Of a stretch of 21,774 nucleotides of DNA, positions 14,196-21,553 are shown one piece after another (the first letter of the stretch is position 1; each line of letters begins with the position of its first letter). Below the pieces are notes generated by a model. The model saw only the letters and a list, made by a program, of their open reading frames with translations. It was not told where the DNA came from and did not search any database. Both the position numbers and the translations under genes were made by a program. Origin of the DNA: JALHTV01 sp049510055 (GTDB taxonomy: Bacteria > Planctomycetota > Phycisphaerae > SM23-33). The stretch covers positions 1 through 21,774 of the forward strand of contig JBEKZI010000030.1 in assembly GCA_049510055.1 (NCBI GenBank), written 5' to 3'.

Positions 14196-15398
14196 TTACG
14201 CCATTCCCATCGCCTTACGCTTGGCGGTGCGGGCTTTGGCGGCCTTGGCCTCATAGCCGGAGGCGCGGTAGGCGGCCAGCGGATCGGCCGGGCAGCCCAG
14301 CTTGCTGCGAACCTGTCGCAGGAGGGGCTCGACGTCGGCAAAGAAGGCCCGCCGGAGGATTTCCTCGCTGGCCACCGTATCCTCTCGCCGCTGGGCGGTG
14401 GCCAGGGCCGGGCGGTCCACGCACAGGGCCTTGGCCATCAGCTCCTGGATCGTCACGGCCGTGCGGATCATCGCCTGGACCTTGGGCTCGACGTTGTGCG
14501 ACTGGTCCACCATGTAGGCGATGTCTAAGTCTTTCCCGCGGCGGTGCTCGGCGGCGACGATCTCGTTGAAGATGCGGAAGGCCTGGTAGGGGTCGATGGC
14601 GCCGGTCATCAGGTCGTCGTCGGCGTACTTGCGGTCGTTGAGGTGGAAGCCGCCCAGCATGTCCTCGTCAATCAGCCAGGCGACGATCTGCTCGATGTTG
14701 CAGCCTTGCAGGTGATGGCCCAGGTCCACCAGCACCTTCGCCCGCGGCCCGGCGGCCTTGGCATAGATGTACGCACTGCCCCAGTCGAAAAAGTCCATAA
14801 AATACGTCGCCGGCTCGAAGGGCTTGTACTCCACCAGCATGATCATGTCGGCCGGCAGCTTTTGGTGGACCTGTTGCAGGGCGTCCGTCGCCCAGCCCTT
14901 GCGCTGCACGATGTCGCCCTGGCCGGGATAGTTGGTGCCGTCGGCGAACCACAAGGCCAGCTCGCGGCTGCCGCACTTGCGGGCGACCTGGACGGCGTCC
15001 AGCATGTGGCGGACGGTCTTGCGGCGGATAGCGGCGTCGCGGTTGGTCACCGAGCCGAACTTATAGTCCTGGTCGCCGAAGAAGCAGGGGCTGATCGAGC
15101 TGATCCGCACGCCGTGCTTGCGAGCCAAGGCGGGCACGGCCGGGTCGAAGCCCTCCGGGAAGTCCCACATCATGTGGGCGGCCACCAGTGGCGTCATGCC
15201 GGTGCAGGCGTGGGTCATACCGGCGTCGGCGAGCTTGTCTTCTAGGTCCACGGCCGCCGCTGGCTGAAGAAACTTGCCGAACCGTGTGCCGGAGTCGGCA
15301 AAGCCCCAGGAAGGGACCGCAATCTTGAAACGCAGCAGCCGCTGAACGGCGGCCGCCTCCGCGGCGGAGGATAACGAGACAGGTTTTTTCCGCGCCAT
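14196..15398 (-). CDS. rhaI: L-rhamnose isomerase (RhaI, Pseudomonas stutzeri type)
   Basis: A 400-residue cytoplasmic TIM-barrel isomerase converting L-rhamnose to L-rhamnulose (EC 5.3.1.14). It aligns with the P. stutzeri enzyme: AVPSWGFADSGTRFGKF, LWFADGTNYPGQ, VDLGHH, GGFHLNDRKYADDD, MVDQSHN and YRASGY. The metal ligands E190, D225, H252 and D298 have the same spacings (35, 27, 46) as that enzyme's E219, D254, H281 and D327, and H228, D260 and D262 fit the second metal site. ATG 15398 is chosen over upstream in-frame ATGs because AAGGA lies nine bases before it. It is divergent from the pectate lyase, which fits use of rhamnogalacturonan. Rhamnulokinase and aldolase genes are not present here. 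Confidence 0.92.
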   Translation of the reverse strand: MARKKPVSLSSAAEAAAVQRLLRFKIAVPSWGFADSGTRFGKFLQPAAAVDLEDKLADAGMTHACTGMTPLVAAHMMWDFPEGFDPAVPALARKHGVRISSISPCFFGDQDYKFGSVTNRDAAIRRKTVRHMLDAVQVARKCGSRELALWFADGTNYPGQGDIVQRKGWATDALQQVHQKLPADMIMLVEYKPFEPATYFMDFFDWGSAYIYAKAAGPRAKVLVDLGHHLQGCNIEQIVAWLIDEDMLGGFHLNDRKYADDDLMTGAIDPYQAFRIFNEIVAAEHRRGKDLDIAYMVDQSHNVEPKVQAMIRTAVTIQELMAKALCVDRPALATAQRREDTVASEEILRRAFFADVEPLLRQVRSKLGCPADPLAAYRASGYEAKAAKARTAKRKAMGMA

Positions 15399-15505
15399 GG
15401 GCGTATTCCTTTTTTTCATATACCGGCGCAGCTTAGAGGAGCCGGCAGGTGGTGTCAACGCGACCTGGGAAAGGAGATTTGTCGGCATACGAACGCCGAT
15501 GGTGC

Positions 15506-15519
15506 GTTAAACGTTAAAC
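15506..15519. promoter_or_regulatory. Tandem GTTAAAC repeats in the rhaI/pectate lyase divergent region
   Basis: Two perfect back-to-back copies of the seven-base GTTAAAC (15506-15512, 15513-15519) lie 23 bases before the pectate lyase start, in an AT-rich patch. The junction contains AACGTT, a common operator core. They could bind a sugar-responsive regulator controlling both genes. Confidence 0.35.
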
Positions 15520-15541
15520 TAAAGTGACCAAGGAGGTCCTC

Positions 15542-16642
15542 ATGAGTATTCGGATGTCGGCTTTTGCGATCCTGTGGTGTGCGGCTGCGGCTTTCGGTCA
15601 AACCGCCACATCGGCCCCGGCCAGCGCGCCGACCAGCAAGCCCGCCAAAACCCGTGACATGTCTCGTTTTTCCGGCGACGGCTGGGCCAAGATGCCGCCG
15701 GAGTGGTTCCGCTCGGACGAGGCGGCGGAGTTTGCCGAGAACGTGCTGTCCTGGCAATTGCCGGACGGCGGCTGGCCCAAGAACATCCGCGGGATGCAGT
15801 TGAGGGACAAGGACATCGAGACATCCCCGGACAGTGGCAGGAGCTCGTTTGACAACAGCGCCACCATTCCGCAGTTGCGGTTCATGGGCCACATCGCTCA
15901 GGCCACCGGCAAGCAGCAGTACAAGGACTCGTTCTTCAAGGGGCTGGATCTCGTCCTGGCCGCCCAGATGCCCTGCGGCGGCTGGCCGCAGGTGTATCCC
16001 GATCCCCGCGGATACCAGCGCCTCATTACCTACAACGATGGGGCGATGATCAACATCATGATGTTCCTGCGCGAGGTGGCCGCCGGCAAGTTTGCGTTCG
16101 TGGACGCAGGCCGCGTGGCCAAGGCCAAAACCGCTATAGACCGTGGCCTGGAGTGCATCCTCAAGACGCAGGTGGTCGTCAACGGCCGGCTTACCGTCTG
16201 GGGCCAGCAGCACGATCCCGACACGTTCGCCCCGGCCAAGGCGCGGGCGTTCGAGCTGCCGTACCTGACGGCGGCGGAGAGCACGGGCGTCGTGAACTAC
16301 CTGATGGACCTGGACAATCCCAGCCCACAGGTTCGGCAGGCCGTCCATGCCGCCATCGCCTGGATGAAGCAAAGCCAGCTCAACGGCATCCGAACCGTCC
16401 GGCAGAACCGTGACGTTGTCGTGGTCCAGGATCCCAACGCCGAGCCGTTGTGGGCGCGGTTCTACGACCAGGCCACCGGCAAGCCGGTCTTCGTCGGCCG
16501 CGACAGCCAGCCTAAAAGCACGCTGGCCGAGATCGAGCGCGAGCGGCGGGGCGGCTATGCCTGGTACGGCCGCTGGCCCACTGAGGCCTTCAACCACTAC
16601 GAGAAGTGGTGCGCCAAATACGGCGAGCAAGCCGTCAAATAG
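15542..16642 (+). CDS. Secreted pectate lyase, polysaccharide lyase family 10
   Basis: A 366-residue enzyme cleaving polygalacturonate by beta-elimination. Residues 1-19 are a signal peptide (MSIRMSAFAILWCAAAAFG), so it acts in the periplasm or outside. A Ser/Ala/Pro/Thr linker (20-36) precedes the PL10 barrel. Conserved family blocks are DGGWPKN (75-81), SSFDNSAT with D104, the MPCGGWPQVYP stretch (143-153), TYNDGAM with D166, and LWARFYD with R306, which matches the catalytic arginine of the Cellvibrio Pel10. HYEKWCAKYG near the end is also family-typical. ATG 15542 is chosen over one 18 bases upstream because AAGGAGG lies five or six bases before it. The length matches the single-domain PL10 core, with no carbohydrate-binding module. 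Confidence 0.92.
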   Translation: MSIRMSAFAILWCAAAAFGQTATSAPASAPTSKPAKTRDMSRFSGDGWAKMPPEWFRSDEAAEFAENVLSWQLPDGGWPKNIRGMQLRDKDIETSPDSGRSSFDNSATIPQLRFMGHIAQATGKQQYKDSFFKGLDLVLAAQMPCGGWPQVYPDPRGYQRLITYNDGAMINIMMFLREVAAGKFAFVDAGRVAKAKTAIDRGLECILKTQVVVNGRLTVWGQQHDPDTFAPAKARAFELPYLTAAESTGVVNYLMDLDNPSPQVRQAVHAAIAWMKQSQLNGIRTVRQNRDVVVVQDPNAEPLWARFYDQATGKPVFVGRDSQPKSTLAEIERERRGGYAWYGRWPTEAFNHYEKWCAKYGEQAVK

Positions 16643-16699
16643 CCGGCGCCCGCGCGAACTTTTCCAGCCTGAAGGCGTATAAGTCTCAGAGCAAGAACG

Positions 16700-16772
16700 C
16701 AGGCCGGTTTCCTCCTTTCCCGGCCTGACATACTGGAAGCGGCTCGGGTCTCCCTCCCCCTGGGCCGCTTCC
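16700..16772 (+). ncRNA. Two consecutive perfect stem-loops before a terminator (3' UTR or small RNA)
   Basis: CAGGCCGG (16700-16707) pairs with CCGGCCTG (16720-16727), and GGAAGCGGC (16735-16743) pairs with GCCGCTTCC (16764-16772). Loops are pyrimidine-rich. Together with the terminator just downstream they form an array of three hairpins, which could be a 3' UTR structure of the lyase mRNA or a separate small RNA. Confidence 0.35.
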
Positions 16773-16780
16773 CAGCTCAC

Positions 16781-16808
16781 AGGGCGCATGATGCGCCCTT
16801 GATTTTTT
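16781..16808 (+). terminator. Intrinsic terminator downstream of the pectate lyase
   Basis: AGGGCGC (16781-16787) pairs with GCGCCCT (16793-16799) around a five-base loop, and TTGATTTTTT follows directly. This is a standard rho-independent terminator on the plus strand. Confidence 0.75.
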
Positions 16809-16827
16809 CCTGGGCGGCTTTTGTTCG

Positions 16828-16856
16828 TTGAGTCGTCGTGCGCCGCGGCGTATGAT
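16828..16856 (+). promoter_or_regulatory. Sigma-70-type promoter of the radical SAM gene
   Basis: TTGAGT (16828-16833) and TATGAT (16851-16856) are separated by exactly 17 bases. They match four and five of six consensus positions. Transcription would start near 16863. The spacer contains the palindrome CGCCGCGGCG (16841-16850). Confidence 0.6.
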
Positions 16857-16910
16857 AAGAGATAACTGTTCATGGATGGACGAGGAGTAGCGTCCAGGAA
16901 AAAGGTGACT

Positions 16911-18353
16911 ATGCGCATCGCTCTGGTCAATCCCGTCGCGCGGCGGACGGAAGGATATCACACCATCGGCACAGCCATCCCGCACCTGGGGCTCCAGGTG
17001 CTCGCCCGGTTGGTTCCCAAGGAACATCGCGTCGAGGTCATCGACGAAATCTTCGGCCACGACCGCACCGAAGAGCTGCTCACGCCGGAGCACTACGATT
17101 TTGTAGCCGTGACGGCCTTTTCCAGCGGCGCGACGCGGGCCTACGAGTTGGCGGCCCTGTGCCGCCGGCAGAAGCTGCCGTGCATTCTGGGTGGCCCGCA
17201 CGCCTCGGCCGTGCCGGATGAGGCGGCCCATTACTTTGATTCGGTGGCGGTGGGCGAGTGCGATGAAATCTGGCCGCAGATTATCGCCGACGCCGCCGCG
17301 GGCAAGCTTCAGCCGATGTATCAGGGACGGCTCAGCGAGCTGCGCGACAGCAAGGGAGCGGCGGATCAGTCCATTCAGCCCGTCAACGGCCGGTATGACG
17401 TCGGCTGCATCCAGACCTCGCGAGGTTGCCCGGTCGGCTGCGACTATTGCAGCGTGACGCGGTTCAATGGCTCGAACATCCGCCGCCGGCCGATCGACGA
17501 GATCCTCGAAGAGTGGAACTCCACCACGCGGAAGTTCCTGTTCGTGGTGGACGACAACTTCTTCGGCGTCGGCCCCGGCCACGCCGACTGGGCCAGGGAG
17601 CTGCTGCGGCAAATCATTGCGCGCGGTAAGCGGCGGCTGTGGTTCAGCCAAACAACCGTGAACATGGGCGGCGACGTCGAGGGGCTGCGCCTGGCCTACA
17701 AGGCCGGCTGCCGCGGCATGCTCATAGGCTTCGAGTCGTTCAACGCCGATAGCCTCAAAAACTACCGCAAGGGCCTCAACGCGAAATTGCTGGCCGACTA
17801 CCGCCGGTTGGTGGATGGCTTCCATCGGGCCGGTATCGCCGTCTTCGGGACGTTCATCGTCGGGGCCGACGAGGACACCGAAGACACCGTGGCCGACACG
17901 GCCTTGCAGGCGGTGCAGCTCGGCGTGGACATCGTTCAATTGACCAACCTCACGCCGCTGCCGGGCACGAAGATGTACGACCGCCTTCTGGCCGAAGGGC
18001 GAATCTTCGCCACCAATTACCCCACCGACTGGGAGCGGTACACGTTCGTGGAGACGGTGTACAACCCGGCCAAGGTGTCGGCCCAGCGGTTGGATGAGAC
18101 TATCTGCGAACTGCGGCAAGCGGCCGCGACCGAGCACTGGGTGTGGAAGCGGACGATCAAGACGCTGCTGCGGACGCGATCGCTGAGCACGGCCCTGTTC
18201 GTCCACGGCATGAACAAAGGTTGGGTGCGGATGGCCCGCATCCAGGCCCCGCGCGACATCAAGAAGTTCGGACTGCCGCCCTCCAGCGTTCGCAGCGAAA
18301 AAATCCACCTGGCCTTTTCTTTCAATCCTGGTCCGGCCTTGGCGACCACTTAG
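16911..18353 (+). CDS. B12-binding-domain radical SAM protein
   Basis: A 480-residue enzyme. Residues 1-140 form a Rossmann-like B12-binding domain (RIALVNPVARR, YDFVAVTAFSSG, CILGGPHASAVPDE, VAVGECDEIW). The radical SAM barrel follows with the iron-sulfur motif C173-x3-C177-x2-C180 (RGCPVGCDYCS), the strand FLFVVDDNFF, and GFESFN plus GTFIVGADEDT typical of this class. The substrate cannot be told: such enzymes methylate or rearrange lipids, hopanoids, cofactors or peptides. ATG 16911 is chosen because AAGGTGA precedes it and the domain starts there; an in-frame ATG 39 bases upstream has no ribosome site. It has its own promoter, and its last 32 bases overlap the convergent kinase gene. Confidence 0.9.
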   Translation: MRIALVNPVARRTEGYHTIGTAIPHLGLQVLARLVPKEHRVEVIDEIFGHDRTEELLTPEHYDFVAVTAFSSGATRAYELAALCRRQKLPCILGGPHASAVPDEAAHYFDSVAVGECDEIWPQIIADAAAGKLQPMYQGRLSELRDSKGAADQSIQPVNGRYDVGCIQTSRGCPVGCDYCSVTRFNGSNIRRRPIDEILEEWNSTTRKFLFVVDDNFFGVGPGHADWARELLRQIIARGKRRLWFSQTTVNMGGDVEGLRLAYKAGCRGMLIGFESFNADSLKNYRKGLNAKLLADYRRLVDGFHRAGIAVFGTFIVGADEDTEDTVADTALQAVQLGVDIVQLTNLTPLPGTKMYDRLLAEGRIFATNYPTDWERYTFVETVYNPAKVSAQRLDETICELRQAAATEHWVWKRTIKTLLRTRSLSTALFVHGMNKGWVRMARIQAPRDIKKFGLPPSSVRSEKIHLAFSFNPGPALATT

Positions 18354-20733
18354 CGCCCTCGGGCGGTTCCCCGTGGCCTAGGCGTTTGGCTGGTGCCCTC
18401 GCCTCGGCCTTGCCCCGTTCTCCGTTGGAGACCCATTGATCGAATAGCCGTGGCCGTCGCCAGGCCACCATGACCAGCATCAGGCCTGCCACCGTCAGGG
18501 CGATGGGCCAGGCCAGCTTATCCTCAAAATGCCTGGCCGTCAGACGCTGCACCGAAACCGCCACGTAGAACAGGCCCGAGAAGAAGAACGACTTCATCTG
18601 CTTGGGCACCGCTGCAAACACAAAGGCAATCGCCGCCAACGGCAGGATGATCTCCGGAACGGTCCAGCCCGCTGGAAGCACGGCCCATTCGTTCTCCAAG
18701 GTCAGGATGGGCACCAGCACGTGCGAAGGAGCCAGCCAGAACATCACCGTGGCAATCCGCCGCAGCCAGCGGCTTCGGGAGGACCGGTCCCCTAACAAAC
18801 CCGCTAGTAGGTAGACCACGCCGTTGGCCATGAAGCTGTACTTGATGTGGCGATGCAACGCCGGTTCCCCTTCCAGGTGGACCAGTCCCAACCACTGTGT
18901 GGTCGGGCCGAAATACGCGATGGCGGTCATCGAAAGGACCAGGACGATCACGCTCATGACGTACAGCGGGCCGGCGAAGTGGACCTGTCTCCATCGCAGG
19001 TCCAATGCCATGGCCAAGGCCAACAGGATAGCGCCCGGTGCCAGATACCAGCCGGCAACGGTGTCGATGTGTCCTTCCCCCCATTGCTTCCGCAGTCCCA
19101 GAAAAGTAAAGACCGCCGTGGCAGTGACGATTGCCGCCAAGCCCCAGATGAGGGAAAAGGCCGAGGTCCGCGTGACCCGCCACAGCATCAGACTCCACAG
19201 GAACCCACCGGTCGCGGCGATCAGGAGTTGCTCGTTGGTGAGAAAGCCAGCCCACAGGTCATCGGCCAAGCCCAGGCGGGGCGGCCATTCCAGCCAGATC
19301 AGTGTAGCGGCAATGGCAATAGGCAGGGCCAGCGTCGCGGCCATCACAAGCACGATGCCCACGCGCCGAGTTCGCCGGTGCCAGAGCGCCGTCCCCATCG
19401 CTTGAAGGATGCCGAACACCGTCCACGGCAGCAGCGGCCGGGCCCAGGAAGGCAGGTGCGGCCAGTGGAAGCAGAGCATCAGGAACGCCGCCACCACACA
19501 CGACCAGGCGCCCAGGTGCAGCAGGACCTGAGAAAAGGAGATGCGACGGCTGTCCAGGACCCAGAACTCCTCACGCTGGCGCAGACGCTCGTAGCGGTCC
19601 TGGAAAGAATCGTACTCTCGGGTGGAGATCAGGCGGTCCATGTGCCATTGGGACAAATCCTCTACGTGACGGTCAATCGCGTGCTCTAGGATATCCTTCA
19701 GCAAGGCGGGATTGGCCACGACGGCCTCGCCGCTGATGAACCGCTCCAGGTCCAGCAGGAAGTGCCGGGCTGAGGGATAGCGTCGCCGGGGATCCTTCTC
19801 CAGGGCCATCAGGCAGATGGCCTGCAAGGGACCGGGGATCTCCGGGCGCAGTTCGCGCGGCAGAGGGGGATCAGCCTGGCGGATGGCCTGAATCGTCTCG
19901 GCGATCGTCCCGCCGACAAAGGGACGTTGACCGGTCAGCATTTCAAACAACACCACCCCCAGGGAAAACACGTCGGAGGAAGGTTTCACCGGACTGCCCC
20001 TGCTCTGTTCCGGCGACAGGTAGGCCGGCGTTCCCTGCGGGGGGACCGGCAGCTCGATGGTGTCTTCCGCGGGGAACGGTTGAGCGATGCCGAAGTCCAG
20101 CACTTTGACGACGCCCTGACGGTCTACGAGGATGTTTCCGGGTTTCAGGTCCCGGTGGACGATGCCGCGCCGGTGGAGCTCCGCCACGGCCCGCAGTACC
20201 TGACGGAACACCTCGACTTGGGATCTGACGTCCTGGTCCACGACGGCCTTGTCCACCGGCAGGCCATCCACGTGCTCCATGACGATGATGGGAATCTCCC
20301 CTTCGTCGTCCAGGCGGTAGATTGCAGCGACGTTGGGGTGGTTGATTTTCGCTAGGTTCCGGGCTTCCTGAAATATCTCCGCCAGCCGCCGGCCGTGTCT
20401 ATCGGGCGTCAGGCATTTAATGGCCACGAGACGGTTGAGCCTGACATCGCGGGCACGGAAGACGATCCCGTCTGCGCCCCGGCCGAGCATTTCCTGGACT
20501 TCGTAATCCTCAGCCAGTTGCTGCCGAAGCCGCGTCAACAGCGATGGATCGTCCCCTGGCTCCACCACGGCCTGTAGCCGGGTTGCCAATTCATTGTCCC
20601 GGTGCATTTGATCGACGATAAAGCGGCAGGCGATGCAATCGTTCAGATGCCGGGCCATGGTGGCTGCTTCTGGCCCTGACGCCTGCCCTTCGGCGTATTG
20701 GGCTAACTGGTCATGGGTGGGGCAGTCGGTCAT
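18322..20733 (-). CDS. Zinc-finger Ser/Thr protein kinase with large C-terminal membrane domain
   Basis: An 803-residue protein. Residues 1-45 look like an anti-sigma-type zinc finger: CPTHDQLAQYAEGQ, then H29-x3-C33-x2-C36. The kinase domain (about 78-335) has the Gly loop GRGADG (84-89), K106 (VAIKCL), E123, HRDLKPGN (193-200, catalytic D195), DFG (213-215) and TPAYLSPEQ, so it should be active. A helical linker (about 345-400) leads to about ten or more hydrophobic segments (about 405-770), a multi-TM domain resembling DUF2157-like membrane regions, then a basic tail. It starts 18 bases after the ECF sigma stop, with GGAGAGA upstream, so the two are surely one operon. It probably senses an envelope signal and controls the sigma factor. 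Confidence 0.9.
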   Translation of the reverse strand: MTDCPTHDQLAQYAEGQASGPEAATMARHLNDCIACRFIVDQMHRDNELATRLQAVVEPGDDPSLLTRLRQQLAEDYEVQEMLGRGADGIVFRARDVRLNRLVAIKCLTPDRHGRRLAEIFQEARNLAKINHPNVAAIYRLDDEGEIPIIVMEHVDGLPVDKAVVDQDVRSQVEVFRQVLRAVAELHRRGIVHRDLKPGNILVDRQGVVKVLDFGIAQPFPAEDTIELPVPPQGTPAYLSPEQSRGSPVKPSSDVFSLGVVLFEMLTGQRPFVGGTIAETIQAIRQADPPLPRELRPEIPGPLQAICLMALEKDPRRRYPSARHFLLDLERFISGEAVVANPALLKDILEHAIDRHVEDLSQWHMDRLISTREYDSFQDRYERLRQREEFWVLDSRRISFSQVLLHLGAWSCVVAAFLMLCFHWPHLPSWARPLLPWTVFGILQAMGTALWHRRTRRVGIVLVMAATLALPIAIAATLIWLEWPPRLGLADDLWAGFLTNEQLLIAATGGFLWSLMLWRVTRTSAFSLIWGLAAIVTATAVFTFLGLRKQWGEGHIDTVAGWYLAPGAILLALAMALDLRWRQVHFAGPLYVMSVIVLVLSMTAIAYFGPTTQWLGLVHLEGEPALHRHIKYSFMANGVVYLLAGLLGDRSSRSRWLRRIATVMFWLAPSHVLVPILTLENEWAVLPAGWTVPEIILPLAAIAFVFAAVPKQMKSFFFSGLFYVAVSVQRLTARHFEDKLAWPIALTVAGLMLVMVAWRRPRLFDQWVSNGERGKAEARAPAKRLGHGEPPEGAKWSPRPDQD

Positions 20734-20751
20734 GGATCTGGAGTCTCTCCG

Positions 20752-21342
20752 CTACCAGGCGTCGTCCATCTCGGGCAGGAGTTGGCGAATGCGTTGGAGG
20801 ACCCGGTGTTTGCTTTGATACACAACATCTAGGCTGATTCCCAGATGTTTAGCCGCCCTTTTAGCCTCCCATTGTCGCAGCGCCGTCAGTTCGAAGGCCT
20901 GGTACGTCTGCGGCGATACTTCGTGCTGTACCTCCTGAAGGCACTGTCGCAGGACGGCGTTGGACCGCTCATAGTCCCAGACGGTCTCGATGTGGCCGTC
21001 AGGGATGGTGGCCATGAAGTCGGTCTGATCGGACCGATGGGGGAATCGCTTTTCGCGGTGGGCCGAGCGACGCTGGATGTCGCGCACCTTGTGGCAGGCG
21101 ACTCCTCGGAGGAAATCCCGCAGGCGGCCTCTGGGTCGGTCGTATTGTCCGCGGCTGTAGGCCTCGACGAACGCCGCAAGCGTCTCCTGGGCGGCGTCCT
21201 CCGCGTCAGCTTGATTCAGGCCTAGCCGTCTTGCCACGGCCAGCACGAGCGGCCGGTAGCGTTGATCGAACTCTCCCCAGGCCGTCTGGTTGGCTGGGTT
21301 CTTCAAGGCTTCCAGTAGGTCCGTGCTCGTGCGAGAGATCAA
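20752..21342 (-). CDS. ECF-type RNA polymerase sigma factor
   Basis: About 196 residues. Region 2 (about 20-95) reads AWGEFDQRYRPLVLAVARRL, DAEDAAQETLAAFVEAY, then GRLRDFLRGVACHKVRD, the core- and -10-binding helices. Region 4 (about 135-190) has a helix-turn-helix, RAAKHLGISLDVVYQSKHRVLQRI. The start is uncertain: TTG 21342 is chosen because related planctomycete sigmas begin with a similar SRTSTDLLEAL stretch and GAGGG lies eight bases upstream; ATG 21393 and ATG 21447 are in-frame alternatives. It lies directly before the zinc-finger kinase, the arrangement of sigma factors controlled by Ser/Thr kinases in Planctomycetota. The promoters it reads are unknown. Confidence 0.85.
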   Translation of the reverse strand: MISRTSTDLLEALKNPANQTAWGEFDQRYRPLVLAVARRLGLNQADAEDAAQETLAAFVEAYSRGQYDRPRGRLRDFLRGVACHKVRDIQRRSAHREKRFPHRSDQTDFMATIPDGHIETVWDYERSNAVLRQCLQEVQHEVSPQTYQAFELTALRQWEAKRAAKHLGISLDVVYQSKHRVLQRIRQLLPEMDDAW

Positions 21343-21478
21343 GCTCCTGCCCTCAGAACCACCTGTTACCGCTTCAAGCAGGATAAAGGCCATGGCAAGA
21401 GAAGGCAAGGCTGTCGGCCGCCTACGCCAGACCTCTGTTCGCCTCATGAGGCCTTTTTCGGGTAGCATGGTGTCAGGA

Positions 21479-21507
21479 TTGGCTGAGCCGGGCGAATACA
21501 CTATAGG
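21479..21507 (+). promoter_or_regulatory. Possible promoter of the second radical SAM gene
   Basis: TTGGCT (21479-21484) and TATAGG (21502-21507) are 17 bases apart, each matching four of six sigma-70 consensus positions. CTATAG is itself palindromic, so a leftward promoter for the sigma gene could use the same bases. A GGTTCC direct repeat follows at about 21507-21518. Confidence 0.4.
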
Positions 21508-21553
21508 TTCCGGTTCCTGATAAAGGATCGGGCACAGTGCGAGACATACGGAC

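Larger units (their letters stand above)
16643..16910. other. 268-base spacer with three hairpins, a terminator and a promoter
   Basis: No gene. From left to right it holds an 8-base-stem hairpin (16700-16727), a 9-base-stem hairpin (16735-16772), a terminator hairpin with T tract (16781-16808) and a sigma-70-like promoter (16828-16856) for the radical SAM gene. Details are given separately. Confidence 0.65.

Noticed and set aside
12815..14341. 508-codon minus-strand open frame opposite clpX
   Set aside because: It is complementary to an unmistakable ClpX and has no family motifs.
16686..18308. 540-codon minus-strand open frame opposite the first radical SAM gene
   Set aside because: It has shadow composition and lies opposite a gene with a clear CxxxCxxC motif, promoter and ribosome site.
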